A DNA stretch of 64,000 nt from the NCBI RefSeq assembly GCF_017639205.1, contig NZ_CP071139.1, forward strand, positions 7,067,501 through 7,131,500, read 5' to 3'. The DNA is from Streptomyces nojiriensis. Its GTDB lineage: Bacteria; Actinomycetota; Actinomycetes; Streptomycetales; Streptomycetaceae. A program made the position numbers and the translations under genes. A model generated the notes under the pieces. It did not search any database, was not told where the DNA came from, and saw only the letters and a program-made list of their open reading frames with translations. Each line of letters opens with the position of its first letter. The stretch's first letter is position 1. Positions 8,549 to 17,678 of the stretch are shown piece after piece.

Positions 8549-9564
8549 CGCTGTCGAAGTCACGCCGCCTGCTCGTCCTCGCGGTGGCGGTGCTGCTGCT
8601 CGGGGGACTCGCCGCCGCGCTGGTGCTGCGCGCCGCCGGCCGTGACGACAAGCCGTCGGCGGGCGGCCCGACGGTCGCCGCCGGGACCGTCACGCTCGAC
8701 CGGCCCGGCTCCCTGGCGTTCCTCAACGGCGGGCAGGGCCCGCACCGCGGGGCCCTGGCCTCGGTACCGGCCGACGCACCCGAGTCCGGGCGCACCGCCT
8801 CCGAACTCAACTGCCAGCGCTTCCACGCCGCCGCGGGCACCGGCGTGTGCCTGCGCTCCACGCCCGGCGCGCTCGCCCAGGACAACAAAGCCCTGATCGT
8901 CGACTCCGAACTGCGCACGCTGCGCAGCTTCCCCCTCGCGGGCACCCCGAGCCGGGCCCGGGTCTCGCCCAGCGGCCGGTTCGCCGCCTGGACCGTCTTC
9001 GTCTCCGGCGAGTCGTACGGCGCCGCGTTCTTCTCCACCCGTACCGCGATCGTGGACACCCGCACCTGGAAACTGGAGGCGAACCTGGAGGAGTTCGCCA
9101 TCGACATGGACGGCCGGGACCACCGCGCCCAGGACGTCAACTTCTGGGGGGTCACCTTCTCCAAGGACGACGACACCTTCTACGCCACCGTCTCCACCGG
9201 CGGCGAGACCCACCTGGTCAAGGGCTCGATCTCCGGGCGCAGCGTCAAAACCCTGGCCGAGAACGTCGAATGCCCCTCCCTGTCCCCGGACGAGACGCGC
9301 ATCGCGTACAAGAAGCGGGTCCGGGCCGGCGCCTCGCTCTGGCGCGAGCACGTGATGGACCTCGGGACGCTGCGCGACCACGCGCTCGCGGAGAAGCGCA
9401 GCGTGGACGACCAGGCCGCCTGGCTCGACGACCGTACGCTCGCCTACGGCCTGCCCACCGACGGCGCCGCCGACAGCACGGACCTGTGGACCGTGCCCGC
9501 CGACGGCAGCGGCACCCCGCGACTGCTCGCCCCCGGAGCCTCCTCCCCGGCCCGGCTCGGCTGA
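8545..9564 (+). CDS. membrane-anchored TolB-like beta-propeller protein
   Basis: 339 residues. An N-terminal basic segment and one hydrophobic helix (LLVLAVAVLLLGGLAAALVL, about 9-28) make it a signal-anchored extracellular protein. The remainder has repeated blades typical of TolB/WD40-like propellers: RVSPSGRFAAWTVF, CPSLSPDETRIAYKKR and DDQAAWLDDRTLAYGLP, ending with VPADGSGTPRLL. ATG 8545 overlaps the MFS stop by 4 nt, so it is expressed with the transporter and may act at the outer face of the membrane; that link is inference. No catalytic residues are recognisable. Confidence 0.8.
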   Translation: MTLSKSRRLLVLAVAVLLLGGLAAALVLRAAGRDDKPSAGGPTVAAGTVTLDRPGSLAFLNGGQGPHRGALASVPADAPESGRTASELNCQRFHAAAGTGVCLRSTPGALAQDNKALIVDSELRTLRSFPLAGTPSRARVSPSGRFAAWTVFVSGESYGAAFFSTRTAIVDTRTWKLEANLEEFAIDMDGRDHRAQDVNFWGVTFSKDDDTFYATVSTGGETHLVKGSISGRSVKTLAENVECPSLSPDETRIAYKKRVRAGASLWREHVMDLGTLRDHALAEKRSVDDQAAWLDDRTLAYGLPTDGAADSTDLWTVPADGSGTPRLLAPGASSPARLG

Positions 9565-9580
9565 CACCCCCGAGGAGGCG

Positions 9581-10441
9581 TCAGGCCCGGTCCACGAAGG
9601 CCCGTACCCGGTCGACGAATGCGGCGTTGTCGCGGATCCAGCCGTAGTGGAGGCCGCCCGGCGCGCCTTCGCCGAGGGCGAGCTCCTCGTACGTCACCCG
9701 CGCGCTCGTCAGCTTGTCGCAGAGCCCCCGCACCCCGCCGGGCGGTGCCATGGGGTCGCCCTCGATGGCCACCGCCAGCACCGGCAGGTCCATCGCGGCC
9801 AGCAGGGGCTCGAAGTCCACCGGTGAGGACGGCACGTGGTAGCGGCCCGTCCGGACCTGGGTGGCCATGTCCCGCAGGATCTGCGCGGAGTCGTTGCCCA
9901 GCACCCTGAGGCGGCGGCCGGGGAAGTACCCGTACACGGCGGCGAATGCGGCGGCGAGCTGGAACCCCGCGAGCATTCCCAGGCTCTGCGGGAAGGGCCA
10001 GCCGCGGTAGTGGCAGGAGGGGGCGCCGACCAGGATCGCGCCCGCGGCCATGTGCGGCTCCTGACCGAGGTAGAGCGCGCCGAGCTGCCCGCCGAGGCTG
10101 TGCCCGAGCAGGTGGCGCGGCGCTCCGGGGAAGGCGGCCGCGACCGCCCGGAACAGCGCGGGGCAGTCGTACGCCACCATCTCGTGGTAGCCGTAGCGCA
10201 CCCCGCGCCGCACCTGGACCGAGCTCGTGCCCTGCCCCCGCAACTCCCCGAGGACCACCTGGAATCCCGCTTGGACGAGGGCCTCCGCCAGGGGCGTGTA
10301 GGAGACGGCCCTGGTCCCCATGGCGGGCATGCACACCAGCACCGGGGCCGACGGGTCGTCGGGCCTCCGGTGGAACCGGACCTGCACCGTGGCCCCGTCC
10401 CCGGCGCGCACCGTCTGCGTGGTCACTTCGGCGGATGCCAT
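9581..10441 (-). CDS. alpha/beta hydrolase
   Basis: 286 residues. Alpha/beta-hydrolase features: strand and oxyanion region APVLVCMPAMGT, VVLGELRGQG, nucleophile elbow GHSLGGQ, an acid candidate in AIEGDPMAPP and the catalytic His candidate in GGLHYGW near the C-terminus. Start ATG 10441 has an excellent GGGAGG ribosome site; the open frame to 10708 is not supported. Convergent with the TolB-like gene, with 16 bp between stops. No N-terminal signal is present, so it is cytoplasmic. The substrate is not inferable. Confidence 0.87.
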   Translation of the reverse strand: MASAEVTTQTVRAGDGATVQVRFHRRPDDPSAPVLVCMPAMGTRAVSYTPLAEALVQAGFQVVLGELRGQGTSSVQVRRGVRYGYHEMVAYDCPALFRAVAAAFPGAPRHLLGHSLGGQLGALYLGQEPHMAAGAILVGAPSCHYRGWPFPQSLGMLAGFQLAAAFAAVYGYFPGRRLRVLGNDSAQILRDMATQVRTGRYHVPSSPVDFEPLLAAMDLPVLAVAIEGDPMAPPGGVRGLCDKLTSARVTYEELALGEGAPGGLHYGWIRDNAAFVDRVRAFVDRA

Positions 10442-10559
10442 CCCGGACCTCCCTCGCTCGCGGCCATCCTGCGCACATCGCGCACCACGTCCAACGCTTC
10501 CCGGCCGCCGGCCGGTGGCAACATGGTCCGGACACACCTCCGGAAGTGCTGAAGCTGAA

Positions 10560-10988
10560 GTGACCAGAACGTTCAAGTACCGGCTCAGGAGTCCGCTCGG
10601 CGGGCTGGCGGCGGACCTCTCGGCGAGAGCGGTGCCACCAGGCGAAGCGGCGGGCCCTTCCGTGGGGATCCACCGAGGAGTCCGCCTGCTGCTTCCGGGC
10701 AAGGGCATGTACTGGGAGGACCTGGCCTGGCTCTCCTTCGTCGTCGCGCTCCGTGCCGAGGAGCTGTGCGCCAGGTGTCCGGAGGGCGTGCACCTGGAGA
10801 TCGTCTCGCTCGACTTCGCGCTGACCGACTACCGGCCGGAGGTCGCCGCCCTCGCCATGGACGGGTGGCTGCGAGCGGAATTCGACCTGCCCGATACCGG
10901 AATCGCCTGCTCGTACTCGGGCGGCGCGGACCCGTACGCCTTCGCATGGGCCGGCGCGGAGCCGCCGCTACGGAGCCCGCGGAGCTAG
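10560..10988 (+). CDS. conserved hypothetical protein
   Basis: 142 residues from GTG 10560. I do not recognise the family. Features seen: a moderately basic N-terminus, a central segment with regular alternation (GVHLEIVSLDFALTDYRPEVAALAMDGWLRAEF) that looks like a folded alpha/beta domain, and an acidic/aromatic C-terminus. GC-skewed codon use supports it being real. It is divergent from the hydrolase; the 118-bp gap probably holds both promoters. Start uncertain: the Shine-Dalgarno-like GGAAG is a little distant. Confidence 0.55.
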   Translation: MTRTFKYRLRSPLGGLAADLSARAVPPGEAAGPSVGIHRGVRLLLPGKGMYWEDLAWLSFVVALRAEELCARCPEGVHLEIVSLDFALTDYRPEVAALAMDGWLRAEFDLPDTGIACSYSGGADPYAFAWAGAEPPLRSPRS

Positions 10989-11030
10989 GCCGTGCGTCAC
11001 CTGACCCGCGTGGCCGGTGCGAAGCGCGGA

Positions 11031-11327
11031 TCAGGTGCCGGAGTTGTCGACGAACCCGACGACATCGAGGTATTCGATGTGGGGCGGGGCGCCATAAATC
11101 CCCGTCACCTTGTCGACGATCTCCTCGGTGAAGAAGGCGCGGGCTTTCTCCTCGTCATCCCATACGTAGAAGTTTCGTGCCCGGGCGCCGTCTTCGTCGA
11201 GCATGAAGCTCTTGAAGCGAAGGCCGGCCATGCCTTCGAACGGTCCTCGGAGTTCGGCGGCAATCTTTTCGAGAGCCGAGCGATCGAACTTGCCGGTCTG
11301 CGTGAAAGTCACGAGCACGCCGATCAT
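11031..11327 (-). CDS. YdhR-like dimeric alpha/beta-barrel protein (putative monooxygenase fold)
   Basis: 98 residues. The N-terminal strand (MIGVLVTFTQTGKF), KIAAELRGPFEGMAGLRFKS and the FYVWDDEEKARAFF motif fit the ferredoxin-like dimeric alpha/beta barrel of the YdhR/antibiotic-biosynthesis-monooxygenase group. In that group the aromatic WxDE..A segment caps a hydrophobic pocket. Length is typical. No neighbour points to a pathway, so activity is unassigned. Base composition is slightly lower in GC than its neighbours, with more A/T at third positions. Confidence 0.65.
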   Translation of the reverse strand: MIGVLVTFTQTGKFDRSALEKIAAELRGPFEGMAGLRFKSFMLDEDGARARNFYVWDDEEKARAFFTEEIVDKVTGIYGAPPHIEYLDVVGFVDNSGT

Positions 11328-11384
11328 CAGGCTTCCTATCGTTTGGGTGAGCTGTGGTGGATCGAATGACGCCAGCGGCGGATC

Positions 11385-11615
11385 CTAGTACGCGCTGCCG
11401 GAGATTCCGCTTGTTGAGCCGCGAGTCGGAAGCGCGTGTTCCGCTGCGCGGCGACGCCTCTGGTACGCGACGGTCAGTGCGACCAGGGGCACGGTGCAGG
11501 CGGTGAGTCGCAGGCGCCGGGACGCTCCGGGGACGGGTTCGTGGGCGGCCCGCCGGGCGACGCGGTACCGACCGGCCCGAGCGGCGGAGTCCTGGCGGTG
11601 TGCGGATGACGGCAT
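11385..11615 (-). CDS. possible small membrane-associated protein
   Basis: A 76-residue frame starting at ATG 11615, highly basic, with one hydrophobic stretch (TACTVPLVALTVAY). Evidence is weak: there is no homologue I recognise and no clear ribosome site, and the Arg-rich composition is what chance frames give in GC-rich DNA. Listed because the 480-bp gap between 11328 and 11807 otherwise holds no gene. Confidence 0.25.
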   Translation of the reverse strand: MPSSAHRQDSAARAGRYRVARRAAHEPVPGASRRLRLTACTVPLVALTVAYQRRRRAAEHALPTRGSTSGISGSAY

Positions 11616-11807
11616 GTGTGAACCTCGGTTTCGACAGCGTGCCGATTGACCCGTTCGGCCATCACGATCGCAGTCGCCGGCAGGCGGCGGATCGCTCCAC
11701 GGAGGGAACTCGGCTACGCCTCCGAGCCGATGGATCGTGCGACCGTGGAACGACGCGGGGCCGAGAAGCCGGGCTCCGGGACCGATCGACACATGGGAGA
11801 ACCGGCC

Positions 11808-12317
11808 GTGAACGGCATCGAATTCCTCGCCTCGTTCCTCCGGACCGGACGCCCGCACGGGATCGGCATCGGATCCACCCTCGGCGAGGTCGACCGGGCC
11901 GTCCGCCACCGCTTCGTCGACGTGGTCGACGACGAGGGCCGGTCGCTGCGCCGCGACTACGGGTTCGTCGAGTTCTACTTCAACTTCACCCCCGGCGGCG
12001 CGTGGGTGATGTCCGGCGGCTCCGTCGAGCTGCACCGGCTCGCGTCCGGCCCGGACATGGCGGAGGAATGGGCGCTGACCACGGGGGTCGAGTTCCCCCG
12101 CTACGTCGCCTGGGAGGCCGTGCGCGACGAGCTCGTGCGCGTCCCCGGAGCCCCGGAACTCCACGTCGGCGACCAGGGCGGCTTCCTGGAGTACCGGGCG
12201 GCGGCGTCCGACGTCTCGGTGATCGTCGTGGACGACGAGGAGGAGGAGCGGGGATACCACGTGGGGCACGGGGACGTGTGGAGCGTCAGCCTGTGGGCGC
12301 CCGTACGGGCGAGCTGA
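11808..12317 (+). CDS. conserved hypothetical protein
   Basis: 169 residues from GTG 11808, chosen for the GGGAG ribosome site 8 nt upstream; ATG 11793 is the alternative. Pattern: IGIGSTLGEVDRAV, a Tyr/Phe-rich beta segment (YGFVEFYFNFTPGG), and an acidic loop DDEEEERG before the last strand. It looks like a soluble alpha/beta protein of the kind often annotated only as hypothetical in Streptomyces. No signal peptide or membrane segment. Function not recognised. Confidence 0.65.
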   Translation: MNGIEFLASFLRTGRPHGIGIGSTLGEVDRAVRHRFVDVVDDEGRSLRRDYGFVEFYFNFTPGGAWVMSGGSVELHRLASGPDMAEEWALTTGVEFPRYVAWEAVRDELVRVPGAPELHVGDQGGFLEYRAAASDVSVIVVDDEEEERGYHVGHGDVWSVSLWAPVRAS

Positions 12318-12362
12318 CCGCCCCGGTCTGGGCCGGTCGGGTGCTCGGCCGGCCCGGTGGGG

Positions 12363-12767
12363 ATGGGGCGCGGCCCGAGCGGGCACGTGCAGACCATGGC
12401 CTTCGAACATCCCGCGAAGAAGGGCGGCCAGGGGCGGCTCGGCCGGTTCGAGAAGCTCGCGGAGCTGGCCTCGAACTTCACCAGCTCGCCCGCCTTCTCC
12501 GTGTTCTGCGTCCTGCTGGTGGCCGGCTTCGTCGCCGTCCGCCTCGCCCACCTGGACACGGGCTGGCAGCACCTGTTCGGCGACGCCATCGGCGCGGTCG
12601 CCCTGCTGCTCCTGGCCCTGCTGAAGAACTCCGAACGCCGGGCCGAGCACGCGATCCAGCGCAAACTCGACGCCATCGCAGCCGCCCTCCTGGAGCAGTA
12701 CGAAGGCGAGCCGGGCCGCGCGCAGCGGGAGCTGGCCGAGGCCATCGGCATCGAGGACGGCGAGTAG
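12363..12767 (+). CDS. low-affinity iron permease-like small membrane protein
   Basis: About 134 residues. A basic N-terminus is followed by two membrane segments (FSVFCVLLVAGFVAV and AIGAVALLLLALL), then a charged amphipathic helix (RAEHAIQRKLDAIAAALLEQY). This topology, with NSERRAEHAIQRKLDAI after the second helix, matches the bacterial Fet4/low-affinity iron permease family (PF04120), whose transport activity in bacteria is largely unproven. Start uncertain: GTG 12357, ATG 12363 and ATG 12396 are all in frame. It lies 183 bp before the hydrogenase operon, on the same strand. Confidence 0.7.
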   Translation: MGRGPSGHVQTMAFEHPAKKGGQGRLGRFEKLAELASNFTSSPAFSVFCVLLVAGFVAVRLAHLDTGWQHLFGDAIGAVALLLLALLKNSERRAEHAIQRKLDAIAAALLEQYEGEPGRAQRELAEAIGIEDGE

Positions 12768-12950
12768 GCCGGCCTTTGGGCCGAGCGGACCCCGCAACGG
12801 GCGCTTTCGAGTGACCCGCCGCGCGGGGCTCGGCCGGGGGCGCCCGGATCTCCCCGACCATCTCAGGCGGCCGGTCATCTTCCGGCCACGGGCCGCCGAC
12901 CAGGCCGGGCACCGCGCACGCGCGGTTCCGGGCCGCCGCTGGGAGATCAC

Positions 12951-14693
12951 GTGTACGTCCTGCTCGTGGCGAGCGCGTTCAACAGCCTCACGCAGCGAGT
13001 CCACGCCGAGCTGCGCGACCACGGCCACCACGTCGCGGTCGAACTCGCCCTGCCCGGCGTCTCCCTGGCCGACGCCGTACGCGGCCACCGCCCCGACCTC
13101 GTCATCGCCCCGATGCTGCGCACCGCCATCCCCGAGGAGGTCTGGGCCGCCCACACCTGCCTGGTCGTCCACCCGGGACCGGTCGGCGACCGCGGCCCCT
13201 CCTCCCTCGACCGGGCCGTCCAGGACGGCGAGCCCCGGTGGGGCGTGACGGTCCTGCAGGCCGACGCGGAGATGGACGCCGGCGACGTCTGGGCGAGCGT
13301 CGAGTGCCCCCTGCCGCCGCTCGGCAAGAGCGACCTCTACCGCGGCGAGATCGCCGACGCCGCGCTGGAGGCCGTCCTGCTCGCGGTGGAACGGTTCGCC
13401 TCCGGTACGTACACCCCGCAGCCCCAGACCGGCGGCCACGCCCGGCCACTGCTGCGCCAGGAGGACCGCCGGATCGACTGGGAGCGCGACACCACCGAGG
13501 ACGTCCTGCGCGTCCTGCGCGCCGCCGACTCGCAGCCCGGCGTACGCGACGACCTGCTCGGCGGTGAGTGGTACCTGCACGGCGGACACCGCGAGGAGCA
13601 CCTGCGCGGCCGCCCCGGCGAGCTGCTGGCCACCCGGACCGGGGCGCTCTGCCGGGCCACGGCCGACGGGGCCGTCTGGATCCCGGAACTGCGCGCCCGC
13701 CGCCTGCCGGGCGGCCCGGCCGCCCCCAAGCTGCCCGCCACGCTCGCGCTCGCGGACCGGCTGCCCCCGCTTCCCGAGGTCCCCGCGCCGCAGCCCTGCG
13801 GCCCCCGCCTCGGCAACTGGTGCGACATCGGCTACCACGAGGAGGCGCAGGCCGGATTCCTGTCGTTCGCCTTCCCCGGCGGCGCGATGAGCACCGCGCA
13901 CTGCCGCCGCCTGCTGGACGCCTACCGGGCCGCCCTCACCCGCCCCACCAGCGTCCTGGTCCTGGGCGGCGGCCGTGACTTCTTCTCCAACGGCATCCAC
14001 CTCGGCGTCATCGATGCCGCCGCCGACCCGGCCGAGGAGTCCTGGGCCAACATCAACGCCATCGACGACCTGGTCGAGGCGGTGCTGACCACCACCGACC
14101 GGCTCGTGGTCAGCGCGCTGGGCGGCAACGCCGCCGCCGGCGGGGCCATGCTCGCCCTCGCCGCCGACGAGGTCTGGTGCCGCTCGGGCGTCGTCCTGAA
14201 CCCGCACTACCGCCTGATGGGCCTGCACGGCTCCGAGTACTGGACGTACACCCTGCCCCGCCGCGTGGGCCCCGCACTCGCGGACCGCCTCACCACCGAG
14301 GCCCTCCCGCTGAGCGCGGCCGCCGCCCACGGGCTCGGACTCGTCGACCGTACGGTCCCCTGCCCGCCCGGGGACTTCACCGGCGAGACGCAACGCCTCG
14401 CGCTGCGCCTCGCCGCCCTGCCCGCCACCGCCTCCCGGATCGCCGGGAAGAAGGCCGCGCGCGAGCGCGACGAGGCACGGCGGCCGCTGGCCGACCACCG
14501 CCGGGCCGAGCTGGCCCTGATGCGGCGGACCTTCTTCGACCCCGACGCCCCCTACCACGCACTGCGCCGCGCCTTCGTCCGCAAGGAGCGCCCGGCCGCC
14601 ACCCCGTTCCACCTGAGCGGGTCGGCCGCCAGGCCGCGCGCCGTCACTGGACTGGCCGCACCAGACGCGGCGCCCGCCCCGGACTGCTGTTAG
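12951..14693 (+). CDS. hypX: HypX/HoxX hydrogenase maturation protein (CO-forming)
   Basis: 580 residues from GTG 12951 (GGGAG upstream). The N-terminal half is a formyltransferase-like domain (MYVLLVASAFNSLTQRV, HPGPVGDRGPSS, LRQEDRRIDW). The C-terminal half is a crotonase/enoyl-CoA-hydratase fold (LVLGGGRDFFSNGIHLGVID, GNAAAGGAMLALAADEVW). HypX is known to produce the CO ligand of the NiFe(CN)2CO site from formyl-tetrahydrofolate under aerobic conditions, which matches an oxygen-respiring actinomycete. First gene of the hydrogenase operon, 71 bp ahead of the small subunit. Both halves appear complete. Confidence 0.9.
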   Translation: MYVLLVASAFNSLTQRVHAELRDHGHHVAVELALPGVSLADAVRGHRPDLVIAPMLRTAIPEEVWAAHTCLVVHPGPVGDRGPSSLDRAVQDGEPRWGVTVLQADAEMDAGDVWASVECPLPPLGKSDLYRGEIADAALEAVLLAVERFASGTYTPQPQTGGHARPLLRQEDRRIDWERDTTEDVLRVLRAADSQPGVRDDLLGGEWYLHGGHREEHLRGRPGELLATRTGALCRATADGAVWIPELRARRLPGGPAAPKLPATLALADRLPPLPEVPAPQPCGPRLGNWCDIGYHEEAQAGFLSFAFPGGAMSTAHCRRLLDAYRAALTRPTSVLVLGGGRDFFSNGIHLGVIDAAADPAEESWANINAIDDLVEAVLTTTDRLVVSALGGNAAAGGAMLALAADEVWCRSGVVLNPHYRLMGLHGSEYWTYTLPRRVGPALADRLTTEALPLSAAAAHGLGLVDRTVPCPPGDFTGETQRLALRLAALPATASRIAGKKAARERDEARRPLADHRRAELALMRRTFFDPDAPYHALRRAFVRKERPAATPFHLSGSAARPRAVTGLAAPDAAPAPDCC

Positions 14694-14764
14694 CAAGAAA
14701 GGTGTGGGCGAGGCAGGCCGCCTCCCCGCGCCCCTTCCCGATCACCTCCCCGAGGAGCCGTCCC

Positions 14765-15820
14765 ATGGCCACTGCGACTAAGGACCCGGTCGAGGACCCG
14801 CTGATCCACATCCTCTGGATCAACGCGGGCCTGAGCTGCGACGGCGACTCCGTGTCCCTGACGGCCGCGATGCAGCCGAGCATCGAGGAGATCGTCACCG
14901 GCGTGCTGCCCGGTCTGCCGAAGATCGCCGTGCACTGGCCGCTGATCGACTTCGAGTGCGGCCCGGTCGGCGGCGCCGACACCTTCATCGAATGGTTCTT
15001 CAAGGGCGAGCGGGGCGAGATCGACCCGTTCGTCCTGGTGGTCGAGGGATCGATCCCGAACGAGAAGATCAAGCCCGAGGGCTACTGGTGCGGCTTCGGC
15101 GACGACCCCGAGACCGGCCAGCCCATCACCACCAGCGAGTGGATCGACCGGCTGGCCCCCAAGGCCCTCGCCGTCGTGGCCATCGGCACCTGCGCCACGT
15201 ACGGCGGCATCCACGCGATGGAGGGCAACCCGACGGGCGCCATGGGCGTACCCGACTACCTCGGCTGGGACTGGACCTCGAAGGCCGGCATCCCGATCGT
15301 GTGCGTGCCGGGCTGCCCGATCCAGCCGGACAACTTCTCGGAGACCCTGACCTACCTGCTCTACCAGGCGGCCGGCTCCGCCCCGATGATCCCCCTCGAC
15401 GACAAGCTGCGCCCGACCTGGCTCTTCGGGGCCACCGTCCACGAGGGCTGCGACCGCGCCGGCTACTACGAGCAGGGCCAGTTCGCCGAGACCTACGACT
15501 CGCCGCTCTGCCTGGTCAAGCTCGGCTGCTGGGGCCCCGTCGTCAAGTGCAACGTGCCCAAGCGCGGCTGGATGAACGGCATCGGCGGCTGCCCGAACGT
15601 CGGCGGCATCTGCATCGCCTGCACGATGCCCGGCTTCCCCGACAAGTTCATGCCCTTCATGGACGAACCCCCCGGCGCCAAGGTCTCCACGAAGGCGAGC
15701 GGCGCGTACGGAGCGCTGATCCGCAGGCTCCGGTCGGTCACCGCCCACACCGTGGACGAGGAACCGAAGTGGAGGCAGACCGGCCGCAGCCTGACCACGG
15801 GCTACCGCCCGCCCTGGTGA
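14765..15820 (+). CDS. hhyS: group 1h (group 5) [NiFe]-hydrogenase small subunit
   Basis: 351 residues; GAGGAG precedes ATG 14765. Cys-rich electron-transfer subunit carrying the iron-sulfur clusters. Where standard uptake enzymes have C-x-x-C for the proximal cluster, this has C25-D-G-D28, as expected for the Cys3-Asp cluster of group 5 enzymes. Further ligand segments: GTCATYGG, CVPGCPIQPDN, HEGCDRAGYYEQGQF, KLGCWGPVVKCNVPKRG and GGCPNVGGICIACTMPGFPD. There is no twin-arginine signal and no C-terminal membrane helix, so the enzyme is predicted cytoplasmic. Known relatives in Streptomyces and mycobacteria scavenge atmospheric H2 during dormancy. Paired with the large subunit 73 bp downstream. 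Confidence 0.97.
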   Translation: MATATKDPVEDPLIHILWINAGLSCDGDSVSLTAAMQPSIEEIVTGVLPGLPKIAVHWPLIDFECGPVGGADTFIEWFFKGERGEIDPFVLVVEGSIPNEKIKPEGYWCGFGDDPETGQPITTSEWIDRLAPKALAVVAIGTCATYGGIHAMEGNPTGAMGVPDYLGWDWTSKAGIPIVCVPGCPIQPDNFSETLTYLLYQAAGSAPMIPLDDKLRPTWLFGATVHEGCDRAGYYEQGQFAETYDSPLCLVKLGCWGPVVKCNVPKRGWMNGIGGCPNVGGICIACTMPGFPDKFMPFMDEPPGAKVSTKASGAYGALIRRLRSVTAHTVDEEPKWRQTGRSLTTGYRPPW

Positions 15821-15893
15821 CGATCCCCGGGTCCCACGGAAGCACCCCCCCAACTACAGCTCTCCGCACCGAAGAAGGGTCACGGCAGAAACG

Positions 15894-17678
15894 ATGACAC
15901 CGCAGACGAAGGCGGCCGCAGACGGCAGCGGCCTGGTGGAGATGGCCTGGGATCCGATCACCCGGATCGTGGGCAGTCTCGGCATCCACACGAAGATCGA
16001 CTTCAAGCAGAAGCGGGTCGCGGAGTGCTACAGCACCTCGTCGGTCTTCCGCGGCTACAGCGTCTTCATGCGCGGCAAGGACCCCCGCGACGCGCACTTC
16101 ATCACCAGCCGCATCTGCGGCATCTGCGGTGACAACCACGCCACCTGCTCGGTGTACGCGCAGAACATGGCCTACGGGGTGAAGCCGCCCCACCTCGCCG
16201 AGTGGATCATCAACCTGGGCGAGTCCGCGGAGTACATGTTCGACCACAACATCTTCCAGGAGAACCTGGTCGGGGTCGACTACTGCGAGAAGATGGTCCG
16301 CGAGACCAACCCGGGCGTCCTGGAGCTCGCCGAGCGCACCCCAGCCCCGCACGCCGGCGAGCACGGCTACAAGACCATCGCCGACATCATGCGCTCCCTC
16401 AACCCCATCGAGGGCGAGTTCTACCGCGAGGCGCTCCAGGTCTCCCGCTACACGCGCGAGATGTTCTGCCTGATGGAGGGCCGCCACGTGCACCCCTCCA
16501 CCCTCTACCCGGGCGGCGTCGGCACCATCGCCTCCGTCCAGCTCTTCACGGACTACATGAGCCGCCTCATGCGGTACTGCGAGTTCATGAAGAAGGTCGT
16601 CCCCCTCCACGACGACCTGTTCGACTTCTTCTACGAGGCCCTGCCCGGGTACGAGGAGGTCGGCCGCCGCCGCGTCCTGCTCGGCTGCTGGGGCGCCCTC
16701 AACGACCCCGAGTACTGCGACTTCACCTACGCCAACATGACCGACTGGGGACGGAAGATGTTCGTCACCCCGGGCGTGGTGGTGGACGGCAAGCTGGTCA
16801 CCAACGACCTCACCGAGATCAACCTCGGCATCCGCATCCTGCTCGGCAGCTCGTACTACGACGACTGGCAGGGCCAGGAGCAGTTCGTCACCCACGACCC
16901 GCTCGGCAACCCGGTCGACCCGCGCCACCCGTGGAACCAGCACACCATCCCGGCTCCGCAGAAGCGCAACTTCGACGACAAGTACAGCTGGGTCATGTCC
17001 CCCCGCTGGTTCGACGGCAAGGACCACCTGCCCCTGGACACCGGCGGCGGCCCCCTCGCCCGCCTGTGGTCCACCGCCCTGTCGGGCCTGGTCCACACCG
17101 ACTACGTGCAGGCCACCGGTCACAGCGTCGTGATCACCCTGCCGCGCACGATGACCAAGCCCGAGACCCGCTTCGAGTGGCGGATCCCGAAGTGGAGCAA
17201 CGCGCTGGAGCGCAACCGCGCGCGCACCTACTTCCAGGCCTACGCGGCCGCCATCGCCCTGCACTGCGCCGAGAAGGGCCTCGCCGAGGTCCGCGCCGGA
17301 CGCACCCAGACCTGGGAGAAGTTCGAGGTCCCGGACGAGGGGCTGGGCGTCGGCTTCACCGAGGCCGTACGGGGCGTGCTGTCGCACCACATGGTGATCC
17401 GCGACGGGAAGATCGCCAACTACCACCCGTACCCGCCGACCCCGTGGAACGCCAGCACCCGCGACACCTTCGGCACGCCCGGCCCCTACGAGGACGCCGT
17501 GCAGAACACCCCGATCTTCGAGGAGAACCCCCCGGAGAACTTCAAGGGCATCGACATCATGCGCGCGGTCCGCAGCTTCGACCCCTGTCTGCCCTGCGGA
17601 GTCCACATGTACGTCGGCGGCGGCAAGACGGTCAAGACGATGCACGTGCCCACCGGCCTGAGCGGGCTGGGCGGATGA
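15894..17678 (+). CDS. hhyL: group 1h (group 5) [NiFe]-hydrogenase large subunit
   Basis: 594-residue catalytic subunit binding the NiFe site. L1 motif RICGICG (C75, C78) and L2 motif DPCLPCGVH (C565, C568, H571) provide the four metal-binding cysteines. After H571 a 23-residue tail follows (starting MYVGGG), the expected substrate of the maturation protease encoded at 20992. It opens with WDPITRIVGSLGIHTKID, the normal family N-terminus. ATG 15894 is used; its stop overlaps the next ATG (ATGA). Together with HhyS this should oxidise H2 at low concentrations and pass electrons to the respiratory chain, as established for group 1h members. Confidence 0.97.
   Translation: MTPQTKAAADGSGLVEMAWDPITRIVGSLGIHTKIDFKQKRVAECYSTSSVFRGYSVFMRGKDPRDAHFITSRICGICGDNHATCSVYAQNMAYGVKPPHLAEWIINLGESAEYMFDHNIFQENLVGVDYCEKMVRETNPGVLELAERTPAPHAGEHGYKTIADIMRSLNPIEGEFYREALQVSRYTREMFCLMEGRHVHPSTLYPGGVGTIASVQLFTDYMSRLMRYCEFMKKVVPLHDDLFDFFYEALPGYEEVGRRRVLLGCWGALNDPEYCDFTYANMTDWGRKMFVTPGVVVDGKLVTNDLTEINLGIRILLGSSYYDDWQGQEQFVTHDPLGNPVDPRHPWNQHTIPAPQKRNFDDKYSWVMSPRWFDGKDHLPLDTGGGPLARLWSTALSGLVHTDYVQATGHSVVITLPRTMTKPETRFEWRIPKWSNALERNRARTYFQAYAAAIALHCAEKGLAEVRAGRTQTWEKFEVPDEGLGVGFTEAVRGVLSHHMVIRDGKIANYHPYPPTPWNASTRDTFGTPGPYEDAVQNTPIFEENPPENFKGIDIMRAVRSFDPCLPCGVHMYVGGGKTVKTMHVPTGLSGLGG

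Noticed and set aside
9565-9580. Terminator between the convergent TolB-like and hydrolase genes
   Set aside because: Only CTGAC/GTCAG arms pair cleanly, with mismatches in the centre; too weak to call.
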